NCBI GenBank assembly: GCA_039545275.1 | Contig: BCHS01000015.1 | Location: 316,764-380,763 of the forward strand | DNA length: 64,000 nt | Direction of reading: 5' to 3' | Source: Pseudomicrostroma phylloplanum | Taxonomy: Eukaryota > Basidiomycota > Exobasidiomycetes > Microstromatales | In this document: positions 29,904-39,761 of the stretch, in pieces | Layout of the letters: every line of letters starts with the position of its first letter | How positions within the stretch are numbered: the stretch's first letter is position 1 | Notes under the pieces: generated by a model | What the model was told of the DNA's origin: nothing | The model's database searches: none | Seen by the model: only the letters and a program-made list of their open reading frames with translations | Translations under genes and position numbers: made by a program

Positions 29904-32900
29904 TCACTCCTCCTTCTCTCCATCCTCCTCCTGCAGCTCCCCACCCTCTCCCTCAGCAGCAGCAGGAGAAACAGCACCAGACGCCACGCCGGGCTCGTGC
30001 TCGTGCTCGGGGTCGGGGTCGGCAGAGACTGAGGTCGGTCCAAGGGGTGGTCCTTCTTCTTGGACCTCCCTTTGTTCCTGCTCATCCAACTGGTTCGCCA
30101 CCTCCACCTCCTCCCCGTGTCCCTCCTCATCCCCTTCCTCGTCCTCTTTCTTGAGATGCGCCGCCATCATCCCAGCCGGCTGCGCAGAGCCAGTCGCCCC
30201 TTCTTCTTCAGGCGCAGGAGTAGGAGTAGCCGTAGCCGTCGGCGGAGTATGAGCAGGTGTAGGCGTGTGCGTAAGATCGCGAGGCGTGTAGCTCCTTCGG
30301 GCTCCTTTACCTCCAGCAACTGCTCCCTTCTTTTTGCCCACAGACGACGTAGCAGTGGGAGTCGCTCTCGAGTCTTCTTGCGCGCCACCACCAGCAGCAC
30401 CACCTCCGTCCTCGTCTCCCTCCTCCTCCTCCTCATCTTCCTCCACGAGCGTCTTGATCCACTTTGCACGGGCTTTCGCCCGTTCTTCCTCTTCGAGGTC
30501 GAGGAGACGTTGCTCCTGCCAGTACTCCGGGTATAGGTCGGCTAGGGGGCGGGTGTGACCCCACCAATTGGGAGCTTGCTGCTCGTCCAGCGCCGAAGAC
30601 GGAGACGAGGCGGAAGGGGAGGCTTTCTCCGTCTGATCCTTCTCCCCGCTCGCTCCATCCCGTCTCCTCCTCCTCTCCACCTCCTCCAACTTCCTCTCCA
30701 CCTCTCCCAACCCTCCCTCAGGGAGGAACTTCATCTCCTCCTCCCGGGCAACCAGTCTCGCCCTCGCGCCGCCGTACAAGCTGACCATGGGAAAGTACCC
30801 GCAGCATCCATCGTCGTATGGATTCTCGCGAGACTTCATGATGGCCGACAGGGAGGCGGAGGTGGTTAGGAGTGGGGCGGAGAGGAAGTCGAGCCCGCCG
30901 CCGGTGGCGGAGGAGGAGGTGGTGGTGCCGTCGGGCAGGGAGACGGCGGCAGCGGCAGCGGCAGCAGCGGTGGAGTCGTGCGGCGTGCCCGTGGGGGCTT
31001 CGAGGCCGAGGGTGGAGAGGGAGACGAGCGAGGCGGGGTCCAGATGGGAGGCTTGCGCCTCGGCAGCAGCCTGCTTCTTCGCAGCTGCGCTACCCTTCTT
31101 CGGTGCCGCTGCCGCTGTCGGTGTGACGGCCGGTGGGAGAGCGGCAGAAGGTGCATCGCCTGCCTGACGTAGTGGTCTGAAGTCGAGGAGGTCCTGAAAA
31201 GCCCACCCAAGTGGCTCACCATTGAGGAAGAACCCAATGCGCGATGTTGAGCCAAGGGTAGGCAGGGGACGTAGCGTGCGCTTCTTCTTCTTGTCCTCTT
31301 CCGCAGCAGTAGCCCCACTGCCGCCTTTCCCGCCGGCTTTGCTAGCACAAGTAGAGCGCTTGGAAGCAGCAGACCCGCCTGGAGCTGGCGTGGGCGTGGA
31401 AGAAGCCTTCTTGACTGCCTTTTGCTTCTTCATCTTTGCGCCTGAACCACCCGCCCTAGTAGGCCCCTCCATACTGTCTTCTTCTCCATCCTCGCCAGTC
31501 CCTTCTTCCACCTCCACGTACTCCCCTTGCTCGTTGCCCATACGTCCCGTCGGGCCTTTGACCCTGCGTAGTTTGAGCCCGCCATCAGGTCCGAGGATCT
31601 TCTCCCCCGCCCAGCTCTTCTCGAGTAGCCTCTCCATTTCGCGCGTCTGATGGTAGTCGAGCTGCTCAAAGTACACCTGACCTCGGTACCGGATGGGAAT
31701 CCACTTCCGCCTGACATGGCGAGGATCCTTTGCGTCCCTGGGCGAGGGCTTGCTGAGAGGCGGGAGATGGATGTAGAGACCGATTGTGTCTCCTGGGGCG
31801 AAGGAGCGTGAGGCGAAGGCTGCGGGGCGTGAGAGGAACACTCTCTGACCGGTTGTATCTCTGAGACCGTAGGAGTAGCCGTCAAATCCCACTGGCGCAT
31901 TAAGAGGAGCTTCCCGCCTGCCCCAGCCCACTCGTACGTGGGGCCCATCCTTCATAGGCGTGTTACCGCCATAGGCATGTGCGCCATGATGCACATGGGT
32001 CGCTGGAGGCTCCATGGTAGAGATGGCATTGGGAGTGGAAGAGCCATCGCCCTTACCGTCCGAGAGGGGTGTATCAGGATGTAGGACCTGAATCTCGCAA
32101 TACCAGCTACCTTGCCTCACTGGTATATTGCCCCTTGCCGACCTCCAACCACGGTCTGATGTGACTACATTGGCCCCTCTGCTGATCTGTGTGAAGGCAC
32201 TGCGATCGGACCAGTCCCACCTGATCCCGTCTGGCTGAGAAGGAATGCTACCGTACACACTCGTGGGGAGATGAGCAGTGTCTGGTCCTGCAAAAGTATA
32301 CCGCCAAGAATTCCTATTCAGCGGCGTGTTGGGGGCGGTGTAGAGATGTTCTGCTCCTAGTCCAGGCGCTGGCTGGAGTATCGGGTGGGGCGCGACGACT
32401 TCTGCGTCGCTGTCTCTAGGGTGAGGTCCGCGGTACTTGTGGGGTACAACGTGCCGGGAGGAGGAGGCTGCTGGTGTATGACTTGCGTTGCGGAAAGTGG
32501 GCGTGGTGGAAGGTGATGGGGAGGGAGAGCGGGAAGAGGATGGGGAGGAGGAGGCATTGGTGTGTAGATGTTGCTGAGATTGGTGACCATCGCCGAAGAG
32601 GTGAGGTGCAGTGTGGGCGAGGTAGGCTCGATGTGCTTTGTCCTTGCTATGGGAGGAGGACGAGGCGGAGTGAAGCAGAGGTTGTTCCAAGTCTGGTATG
32701 GCTACTTCTGTTCCATCTTCTGCTGCTGCCGCTGCTGCCGTATCTGCCTCGTGTATGTCGTCCATCTTGACAAAAGGCGAGGGTGACTTTGACGACGGCG
32801 ACGATGCTGCTGGTGCTGCCAGCCCCGGAGACTGAGCAGATGCGGGCAGGCCATCTTCTGGGTCGTGTGAGACCTTGCGTTTGACCTTTGGTCCGCCCCC

Positions 32901-32945
32901 GCCGCCTCCGCCTAGCGAGGGCCTCTTCTTGGAGGATCCTGCCAT
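29904..32945 (-). CDS. BRE2: COMPASS histone methyltransferase subunit, Bre2/Ash2 homologue (SPRY)
   Basis: Single exon; 1013 residues from the ATG at 32945 (MAGSSKKRPS). An upstream in-frame ATG at 33155 would add 70 residues with no visible domain, so I prefer the inner start. The SPRY domain typical of Ash2/Bre2 is split by large inserts: GIRWDWSDRSAFTQISRGAN (about 238), GSWYCEIQVLHPDTP, HVRVGWGRREAPLNAPVGFD, SYGLRDTTGQRVF, VYFEQLDYHQTREME (about 423), RIGFFLNGEPLGWAFQDLL and CGYFPMVSLYGGARARLV (about 718). PLADLYPEYWQEQRLLDLEE matches the C-terminal part that binds Dpy30 in this family. No PHD finger is seen. The protein would act in H3K4 methylation. The inserts and the C-terminus are low complexity. 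Divergent from CHO2. Confidence 0.88.
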   Translation of the reverse strand: MAGSSKKRPSLGGGGGGGPKVKRKVSHDPEDGLPASAQSPGLAAPAASSPSSKSPSPFVKMDDIHEADTAAAAAAEDGTEVAIPDLEQPLLHSASSSSHSKDKAHRAYLAHTAPHLFGDGHQSQQHLHTNASSSPSSSRSPSPSPSTTPTFRNASHTPAASSSRHVVPHKYRGPHPRDSDAEVVAPHPILQPAPGLGAEHLYTAPNTPLNRNSWRYTFAGPDTAHLPTSVYGSIPSQPDGIRWDWSDRSAFTQISRGANVVTSDRGWRSARGNIPVRQGSWYCEIQVLHPDTPLSDGKGDGSSTPNAISTMEPPATHVHHGAHAYGGNTPMKDGPHVRVGWGRREAPLNAPVGFDGYSYGLRDTTGQRVFLSRPAAFASRSFAPGDTIGLYIHLPPLSKPSPRDAKDPRHVRRKWIPIRYRGQVYFEQLDYHQTREMERLLEKSWAGEKILGPDGGLKLRRVKGPTGRMGNEQGEYVEVEEGTGEDGEEDSMEGPTRAGGSGAKMKKQKAVKKASSTPTPAPGGSAASKRSTCASKAGGKGGSGATAAEEDKKKKRTLRPLPTLGSTSRIGFFLNGEPLGWAFQDLLDFRPLRQAGDAPSAALPPAVTPTAAAAPKKGSAAAKKQAAAEAQASHLDPASLVSLSTLGLEAPTGTPHDSTAAAAAAAAVSLPDGTTTSSSATGGGLDFLSAPLLTTSASLSAIMKSRENPYDDGCCGYFPMVSLYGGARARLVAREEEMKFLPEGGLGEVERKLEEVERRRRRDGASGEKDQTEKASPSASSPSSALDEQQAPNWWGHTRPLADLYPEYWQEQRLLDLEEEERAKARAKWIKTLVEEDEEEEEGDEDGGGAAGGGAQEDSRATPTATSSVGKKKGAVAGGKGARRSYTPRDLTHTPTPAHTPPTATATPTPAPEEEGATGSAQPAGMMAAHLKKEDEEGDEEGHGEEVEVANQLDEQEQREVQEEGPPLGPTSVSADPDPEHEHEPGVASGAVSPAAAEGEGGELQEEDGEKEE

Positions 32946-33470
32946 GCTTGGGTATGAGGGGTATGCTACCGATACGGGCTCATGAAGAAGACGTGGGAGC
33001 AGGCTCAGGCGATGGTAATGCTTGGAAGGGACATCAAGGCGAGGTGATGGTGGTAGCAAGAATGTACAATGCGACTTGGCACGCGCAACCCTCGCCCATT
33101 TCCCACTTTTACGCACAGACGCGCCAAAAGTCAGGCACACGCACACGCACACCATTCAACACAGCCATGGGCCCACTTCATCGCGAGGACGGCCGCTTGC
33201 TGTCACGCCCGAGAGGCTGCGGAGGAGATGTATTGCAAGTATGAAAAAAGCCCCTCGTCGTGGTCAGAGGTGCACTGTGAAGCACGTGTGCTGGCTTACC
33301 TCTTGCTCCCTGATTGCCAAGCGAACAGGGTCCCCTCGAAGCGTGGGAGACGAGGCGAGGCAGGCGCCTGCCTGTCCGCGTGGAGGCAGGCCACCGTCTT
33401 CTGATCGGGAAGGCGCACCCAGACAGACGCGGCGGGCAGAGGCGAGCGCCCCAGGCAGTGAGGCAGTGAG

Positions 33471-33495
33471 TGCTGCTGCTGCTGCTGCTGCTGCT
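33471..33495 (+). repeat. (TGC)8 microsatellite
   Basis: Eight TGC units in the BRE2/CHO2 intergenic region; noncoding as modelled. Confidence 0.85.
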
Positions 33496-33732
33496 CCGCC
33501 CGGCTGCAACGCACGACGCAAGGCAGAAGAAAGATGCACTTCTTCTTCCCCCTTCCTCGAATACCATCATCCTCAGCCGCTGTCCACTCCACCCATACCA
33601 CATCCACGTAACCATAGAGTCGAAGCATACACTACCTTGGTGTTACTCACTCTTCCCCCTCTCCACCATTCCTTTTCCACCACCCACCTTTGCCTCGGCT
33701 TGTGCGGATCCCACCCTCCACCTCTCCCACGT

Positions 33733-33751
33733 TCTCTCTCTCTCTCTCTCT
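33733..33751 (+). repeat. (TC)n microsatellite
   Basis: Nine to ten CT units in the probable CHO2 5' leader, within a longer pyrimidine-rich stretch. Confidence 0.85.
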
Positions 33752-33925
33752 TCCTTCCCCAGTCCGCTTCTTCCGACGTGCACAACTTCCTCACCCGGAT
33801 CTTCCCTCCTTTGCCCTCGCAGCCGCACATCCTCCAAGCAAAGCTGCCTACAGCGCACTTCGCCTCCTTCTTCCCATACTTTTTCTCCTTGACACCTCAT
33901 CACACCCCTACACCTCGGAGCGAGC

Positions 33926-36900
33926 ATGGAACACGCAGCTACTCCACTGCCAGCACCAGCACCACCCCTAAACGGCAATGCCCTTGCCGGCAACACCTCT
34001 ACCTCTGCTCCCTTGTCCACCACCGTTTCCGATGAAGATACCACCCCTTCCTCACTCAGGCAACGGCCGGCTGTAGCACCGCGACCATCAGCTGCTACCC
34101 TCAAGTCTGCCTCGGACGAGACCGTAGCTGCCTATCCCAATGATGACGAGGACCACAAGAAGACTGGCGCTGCAGCTTCTGCAACAGCTGCCCAATCCTC
34201 TCCCTCGGTAGGCAAGACAAAGGATGGCCAGGCCTTCGTCGTACCCCACACCCCAGACATGCTCTCTTCCATCTTCGACCCTCGTGAGCCAAAGACGCCA
34301 TTGGACTTCATCACCATTGCATCCCTCTCCTTGCAGATATTCCTCTACTTTGTCCTACCCAGATCAGCAGCACGTTGGTTCTTCCTCTTCTACTTTGCCA
34401 TCTGGAGGGCAGCCTACGATGGGGGGCTCGGCTACATCCTCAAGCAACAATCCGAGCGCAGCTGGATCACAAAGACGGTCAAGTCACAGGGATGGTTCGA
34501 CCCAAAGCGAAACCCGCAGTCCTACAAGTGGGTACGATCACACCTCGAGACAAAGATGGAAAAGGATTACAAGTTCGAAGACTGCCCACTCGAGTACAAT
34601 GTCTGGATCTTCTTCCGCTCCATCGTAGACGTCATCCTCCTAAACGACTTTGTGAGCTACTCCCTCTTTGCCTTCTCTTGCACTCGCCTACCCGAGGGCT
34701 TGTCTGTCGCTTCCCACATCGCTAGGTGGGTGGTAGGATGGGCACTGATCGCCTTCAACCTTTGGGTCAAGATTGACGCCCACCGAGTCGTCAAGGACTA
34801 TGCTTGGTATTGGGGAGACTGCTTCTTTACCATCACAAAGGATCTCGTCTTCGATGGCGTGTACGAAATCGCTCCCGACCCGATGTACTCGCTCGGCTAC
34901 GCAGGCTACTACGGTCTGTCTCTCGTGTCGGGCTCATACGCTGTCCTTTACGTCTCGCTTGCGGCGCACCTGGCACAGTACGTCTTCATGTCTTACTTTG
35001 AGAACCCTCACATCGAGAGGACCTACGGCGAGAAGAAGCCCCTGGCTGCCAGAGTGCCTCTGTCCGAGGCCCCGTACAATGCTGCATCGGCTTCAGTCGC
35101 TGCAGGTGGTGATGGCGGCGAGCCAGCCCCTTCGTCGAGTGCATCACCTGCCCACAGCTTCTCCTCCAGGAGCAATGCAAGTATTACCGACGCAACCTCT
35201 ATCGCTTCCGATGACGAAGAGCCACTGAGTCCACGTCTCCTCACCAGCGACGTCATGCGAGGCCGAGAGCCATCGCGAAACAACCACTCGTCTCACAGCC
35301 GTCCTCGCAGGAAGATCACCAACCTCCACGACCTGCACCATAAGCTATTCCGCAAGGACACTGTTGTCTACAAGAACCTTGACTTGCTGAGAGGCACAGA
35401 CTTCCTTCTCGTAGTCTGCGGCCTTTATGCCGTTGTCCCGCTCGCGCTGCCTGCCACCATGGGACCCAAGACGAGGCTGGCGCTTTACTTCACCAATGCC
35501 CTCGCCTGGCGTGTCTTCCACTCGGGTGCCCTCGGTCTTCTTCTCAAGGCTCAGTCCGAGTCAAAGTGGATGGTGCGACATTTCCTCAAGCACTACAACT
35601 ACGACGACCCCTCAGAGGCAGTTTTCGAGGCCTTTGGCTCCTTCAAGACCATCTACAATGCTTCACTTGTCATGGTATACTCGTCTTTCGCTCTGCTGTG
35701 CTGGAAGTGCTACGCTCCTCTAGGTGGTGACTGGACTGTGGGTACGGACCTCCTCCGTCACACACTTGGTGCTCTGCTGGTGGCTCTCCATGTCTGGGCC
35801 GCCAACTCATCGTACAAGGTCCTCGGACCATTCGGCTGGTTCTACGGAGACTTTTTCATCGACGAGTACCCGCACCAGCTCTACTACACCGGCATTTACC
35901 GTTTCCTCAACAATCCAGAGAGATCAATGGGCGGTGCTGCCTGGTTCGGTCTCGTGCTCATCAGCGGCTCGAAGCTCGCACTCGCCGTCGCCGTTCTGTC
36001 CTACCTGGCCCACTGGGCGTTCCTGTCTGGTGTGGAGAACCCACACATGCGAAAGCTGTACGGAGAAGCCGCCATCTCTCGCCAGGGCGGAGTGACGAAG
36101 CAGCTCAAGGGCGTGGCCGACCGCAACGCCAGCCTGCTCAACGCAGCCAAGTCCCACCCAGCCGTGGCTGAAGTTCGAGGCACCCTCGAAAAGGTACAGA
36201 AGGACGCTTCTTCTGCGCTGGACGAATTTGTCAGAGAGTCGGGCAGTCGATTGGAGAGGATGAAGGAGGAAGGCAAGAAGGTCTGGCTCAGGGGCAAGGA
36301 CAGGCTGCTCATCGTCAGGTCTGGCGACAAGGTCAAGACCATCGACCGCAGTGTCTTTGCTGTCAAGGTGCTGGAGCCACCCCAGGAGGAAGACGAGGGA
36401 GGCGCCATTGCTTCCACCTCCGCCTCACAGCCGTCGTCATCGAATTCTACGCCCGTGGTGCGCTACCACCTCGGCTGCCCCGTCTCGGTGGCCTGGTCCG
36501 TAAGTTCGCCCACGGGCCACTCGAAGCGCGACTGGGTGGGCATCTACCTCATCAGTCGCTTCGGCGAGCCTGGCTCGGCGGACCGAGAGGAGAACAGACT
36601 GGTGACGCGCATCAGCAGTCAAGGCGCCTGGCTTCCCGTCGTTGGCGATGAGGAAGTCGTTGAGCAGACTCGAGTGGACACGGATGTCGCCAGTGATAGC
36701 GAGGGTGAGATGAAGAACGACAGCAACACCGCTGCCAATGGTACTACTAGCGCTGGTGCTGGCAATGGCCCTACCCAGGGTAAAGTGACGTTCCAGTCTT
36801 CTCACCTGCCGTGGAAGACGGGCATGTACGAGGCGAGGTACCACCATGACGGCAAGCAGGACGTCCTTGCCCGTTCCGCCCCATTCGCGATCTACGTCGA

Positions 36901-37399
36901 GCGGCCAGCAGCAGATGCGGCTGCGACTGCCTCCAGCAACAGTAGCCGGTCATCTGCAGCCATCCCCTCGCTCTCCTCGAGCATCGACTCGGACGCTGCA
37001 CCCCTGTCTCCCTCCCCCGCTCCCGCAACGGGCAGTAGCGCCAGCGCCACCGGCACCGGCACGTCCTCTCCTCCAGCCCCAAGCTACGAAGAAGTCTACA
37101 ACATCCTCGCCCGCCTAACCGTCTACGCCCTCGACTCTTCTCACCTCCACTCCCCCCGTTCCCAAACCGGTCGCCCGCGCCACCACTCTTTCAGCTCTCA
37201 ACTCCCCGCTGGTAAAGGAAGTGATGAAGATCCAGACGATTTCACCATTTGGGACGTTGGACAGGCTAAGCGCATTGCAGTTGGGATCAAGGAGGCGTTT
37301 GGTGTCGAGTTTACTGCAGAGGTGGTAGTGGCGGAGGCGAATGTGAGGAGATTGGCGGAGGATGTGCTTGAGGCTAGGAGACTTTTGGGGAGGAGGTGA
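33926..37399 (+). CDS. CHO2: Phosphatidylethanolamine N-methyltransferase
   Basis: Single exon of 1157 residues, longer than the yeast enzyme because of linkers. It catalyses the first methylation of phosphatidylethanolamine toward phosphatidylcholine in the ER membrane. Two membrane methyltransferase modules are visible: the first with GDCFFTITKDLVFDGVYEIA and SYFENPHIERTYG (residues about 300-370), the second with GDFFIDEYPHQLYYTGIYRF and GVENPHMRKLYGE (about 640-710). Each lies among several hydrophobic helices. A Ser-rich linker of about 100 residues separates them and a C-terminal soluble region of about 400 residues includes a beta-rich part (YHLGCPVSVAWSVSSPTGHS). The start is the first in-frame ATG. 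The stop codon sits inside a GGTGA repeat. Confidence 0.94.
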   Translation: MEHAATPLPAPAPPLNGNALAGNTSTSAPLSTTVSDEDTTPSSLRQRPAVAPRPSAATLKSASDETVAAYPNDDEDHKKTGAAASATAAQSSPSVGKTKDGQAFVVPHTPDMLSSIFDPREPKTPLDFITIASLSLQIFLYFVLPRSAARWFFLFYFAIWRAAYDGGLGYILKQQSERSWITKTVKSQGWFDPKRNPQSYKWVRSHLETKMEKDYKFEDCPLEYNVWIFFRSIVDVILLNDFVSYSLFAFSCTRLPEGLSVASHIARWVVGWALIAFNLWVKIDAHRVVKDYAWYWGDCFFTITKDLVFDGVYEIAPDPMYSLGYAGYYGLSLVSGSYAVLYVSLAAHLAQYVFMSYFENPHIERTYGEKKPLAARVPLSEAPYNAASASVAAGGDGGEPAPSSSASPAHSFSSRSNASITDATSIASDDEEPLSPRLLTSDVMRGREPSRNNHSSHSRPRRKITNLHDLHHKLFRKDTVVYKNLDLLRGTDFLLVVCGLYAVVPLALPATMGPKTRLALYFTNALAWRVFHSGALGLLLKAQSESKWMVRHFLKHYNYDDPSEAVFEAFGSFKTIYNASLVMVYSSFALLCWKCYAPLGGDWTVGTDLLRHTLGALLVALHVWAANSSYKVLGPFGWFYGDFFIDEYPHQLYYTGIYRFLNNPERSMGGAAWFGLVLISGSKLALAVAVLSYLAHWAFLSGVENPHMRKLYGEAAISRQGGVTKQLKGVADRNASLLNAAKSHPAVAEVRGTLEKVQKDASSALDEFVRESGSRLERMKEEGKKVWLRGKDRLLIVRSGDKVKTIDRSVFAVKVLEPPQEEDEGGAIASTSASQPSSSNSTPVVRYHLGCPVSVAWSVSSPTGHSKRDWVGIYLISRFGEPGSADREENRLVTRISSQGAWLPVVGDEEVVEQTRVDTDVASDSEGEMKNDSNTAANGTTSAGAGNGPTQGKVTFQSSHLPWKTGMYEARYHHDGKQDVLARSAPFAIYVERPAADAAATASSNSSRSSAAIPSLSSSIDSDAAPLSPSPAPATGSSASATGTGTSSPPAPSYEEVYNILARLTVYALDSSHLHSPRSQTGRPRHHSFSSQLPAGKGSDEDPDDFTIWDVGQAKRIAVGIKEAFGVEFTAEVVVAEANVRRLAEDVLEARRLLGRR

Positions 37400-37419
37400 G
37401 GTGAGGTGAGGTGAGGTGA
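37394..37419 (+). repeat. (GGTGA)5 tandem repeat over CHO2 stop codon
   Basis: Five GGTGA units; the CHO2 TGA at 37397-37399 is part of the first unit, so repeat length change would not alter the protein. Confidence 0.85.
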
Positions 37420-37763
37420 AGGGGGCATAGGAGGGACGGACGCGAGTTGGTAGCAGGCAGGGGGCGGGGGTCTTGTCAGACATACGAATTGTCGACCTGT
37501 CAAGAGACATTCATTGCTTGGGAAGGGATGACATTGCATCGATAATGTAGGACAAAAAGGGTTACGTTTCGCACTCAGGGAGGAGGGTCGCAGGGTCGCA
37601 GGGTCGCAGGGGATGTTGAGCAAGCTTGTTGATGCATAGGCGCATATGACCAATAATGAAACAATGAAACAATGACATTCACAATTGACCATGCGTGTTC
37701 AGACGATCGACATCAACCATCGAGATTGACATAGACTCCAGCTCAGCAGAGCTTCTGCTACCG
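37400..37763. other. Convergent intergenic region, CHO2 / CDC43
   Basis: 364 nt between converging stops. It holds two small tandem repeats (37394 and 37585) and a duplicated GAAACAAT near 37660. No gene seen. Confidence 0.6.
37585..37608 (+). repeat. (GGGTCGCA)3 tandem repeat
   Basis: Three perfect 8-nt units between CHO2 and CDC43. Confidence 0.85.
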
Positions 37764-39395
37764 CTACCGCCCTAGCGCCAAGGAAGTCTCTCTGGTACCT
37801 CCCTCCGCCTCCTCCTCCTCGCATTCGCCCTCACCTCCACGTCCAAGCTTCTCCACGATCCAAGCCCGCGTCTCCAGACTGACATTGAGGCAAGGGTCCA
37901 GCCCCTGCGTCGCTAATCCTTCAAGAGCCTGTAAGACCTGGTGTTGCTCCTTGTCTCCCTCCCCCTCCTCCTTGACCACCTCCCCTTCTTCTCTCCCTCT
38001 CCCGAAAGAGGAGCCCTTGTGCAGCGCTATCGCCGCCAATCCCAAGTAGGAATGCATCGCGTCCGGCGGGTCATCGGCCGTTTTGCGGATGCCACCGATA
38101 GGGCTCTGCAGTGCGAGGAGGTGCGCCAGGTTGCTTGGGGAGTGGATGAGGTGGTGTGAGGAGAGGATCTGCGAGTTGGGAAGAGAGGGACGGGTGAGGG
38201 GATGAGAGAAGGGCATGTGAGAATGGGCGAGTGAGAGGGTAAGAGGGAAGGAGAGAGACTCACGGCGAGGGATGCTCCGCACCAGAAACTGTAGCATGCG
38301 TCCTTCTTCTTGCCTATCCGGCCATTGAACCCTCCTCCGAAGAGATCCGCTCCCTGTTGCTCCTCTTGTCCCTCTGCCTCTCCCTCTTCGTCTTCATCGT
38401 CCTGGTCATCATCAAGATCAGCCTCCCAATCACTCTGTCTCGCCAGCAGCCACCTAACCAATCTCACCTTCCCCTTCCCCATCCTGTCCAACTCATTCAA
38501 CCGTCCAGCCAGCGCATAAGAAGCCAAGACGCAGTACGTCGATCCTCCGTGCGACTCCTGATGGGGGCCCTGCCCGTAGGCTCCATCGTAGGATCTGCAC
38601 CTCTCGAGGAAATGCAGAGCGCGAGGAATGTTGATGCGTGAAAGTGACCAGACCTGGAGGATGGAGAGGATAGAGAAGGCACAGAAGGTGAAGCGGGGGT
38701 CACATTCGGAGAGACCGGGGGAAGGGGAGAAGCTGTACCGGTGAGGAGAGGTAAAAGGCAAGGGGTGGTGCTCAGTAGAGGTAAGACGCGGGTTGCTGCT
38801 GCTGCTGCTGCTGCTGCTATATTCTCACCTGCCGTCAGGCTGCTGACAGGAAGCAACAAAGTCCAGCAGTCCCTCTGTGTTTAGCCTGGAGAAATCGTCG
38901 CGGAGGATGGCGAGATTGAGGAGGGCAGTGTAGGTCATTGCCAGGTGGGCCGAGGTCTGCATGGGAGTCGGGGGGAGAGCGAAGCTTAGCTCGGTATGCC
39001 TCGTCCATCTTGCTGGCCTGTGCCACAGTGGCTCACCTTGGCGTTACTTGTCGATGCCTCTTCCACTGCCGGTGAGCCTCTGAACCCGCCGTGAGCTGCG
39101 CCATTTCGAGACAGGAGGGAGATCCTGAGCGTGTCTCCTCTCGTGTCCCTCTGCCTTGCTACTCCCCACACTCACGCATCTGCTGTCTCCAAATCCACTC
39201 TCTAAACGACTCCTCTTCATTTCCCGCTCCTCCTGCGCCGCTGACCCCTCCAAGCAAGTCCAGACCGGAGAGGCAGAAGAAGGCAAGTGTCATGCGTTGC
39301 GAGTCTCCGCTGGTGTATGGGCGAGGGAGGAGCTGGATATGCCGCTTGAAGAAGGCGCGATGTCGCTTCACCTCGAGCGTGGGAGGAGAAGACAT
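37764..39395 (-). CDS. CDC43: Geranylgeranyltransferase type I beta subunit
   Basis: Five exons: 39395-39176, 39095-39037, 38956-38829, 38732-38264 and 38168-37764; introns are 80, 80, 96 and 95 nt, all GT-AG. The spliced protein has 426 residues. Conserved features in order: HIQLLPRPYTSGDSQRMTLAF, GGFRGSP, HLAMTYTALLNLAILRDDFS, GAYGQGPHQESHGGSTYC, NGRIGKKKDACYSFWCGASL and ADDPPDAMHSYLGLAAIAL. Zinc ligands D280, C282 and H331 are present. The YSFW form after the zinc cysteine favours geranylgeranyltransferase I over Rab or farnesyl enzymes. It pairs with RAM2 to prenylate Rho-type GTPases ending in CaaL. An acidic D/E-rich insert of about 30 residues interrupts the region before the zinc site. 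Confidence 0.9.
38794..38818 (+). repeat. (TGC)8 microsatellite in CDC43 intron 3
   Basis: Eight TGC units near the donor side of the 96-nt intron 38733-38828; on the transcript it reads as a GCA repeat. Confidence 0.85.
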
Positions 39396-39761
39396 GGTAG
39401 AGCTGTGCTAGGAGGTGATTGCGCAGCTCTATGTTCTTGGTCAGCTCTTGATGCCGTAGTGCCGATGATGTTGATGGTAATGGATACGAGAAGAAGAAGA
39501 CCTTCGGGTTGATTGTGGCCGCGGTCGCAATTTCCGAAGGTTGAGCACGGTTCACCTCGGCAATCACTCCAGGGCGGGGGCGGGCACTTGCGGCTGATCG
39601 CTCCTTTCTACTTCTACAAGACCATTAGTACTGCTCTATCTCACTTCACCCAAAGGTCACTCATCTTGCTGATACGACTCATCCATAGGGGAGAGGGGTA
39701 GTGGTCATGACGAGGTAAGCGTCGCACGCAAGAAGTGCCGCTCGCGAGGAGCAACATCATC
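39396..39761. other. Divergent promoter, CDC43 / PXA gene
   Basis: Shared upstream region of 366 nt. No further gene or clear motif seen. Confidence 0.6.

Larger units (their letters stand above)
32946..33925. other. Divergent intergenic region, BRE2 / CHO2
   Basis: 980 nt of shared upstream sequence. It contains an in-frame upstream ATG for BRE2 at 33155, a TGC repeat near 33471 and a TC repeat near 33733, the latter in the likely CHO2 leader. Confidence 0.6.

Noticed and set aside
30060..30784. Plus-strand Arg/Ser-rich open frames over BRE2
   Set aside because: They are reverse-strand shadows of low-complexity Ala/Glu/Gly coding sequence.
33022..34035. 337-codon plus-strand frame across the BRE2/CHO2 intergenic region
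   Set aside because: Composition is Pro/Ser/His-rich from pyrimidine tracts; it overlaps the CHO2 start in another frame and shows no domain.
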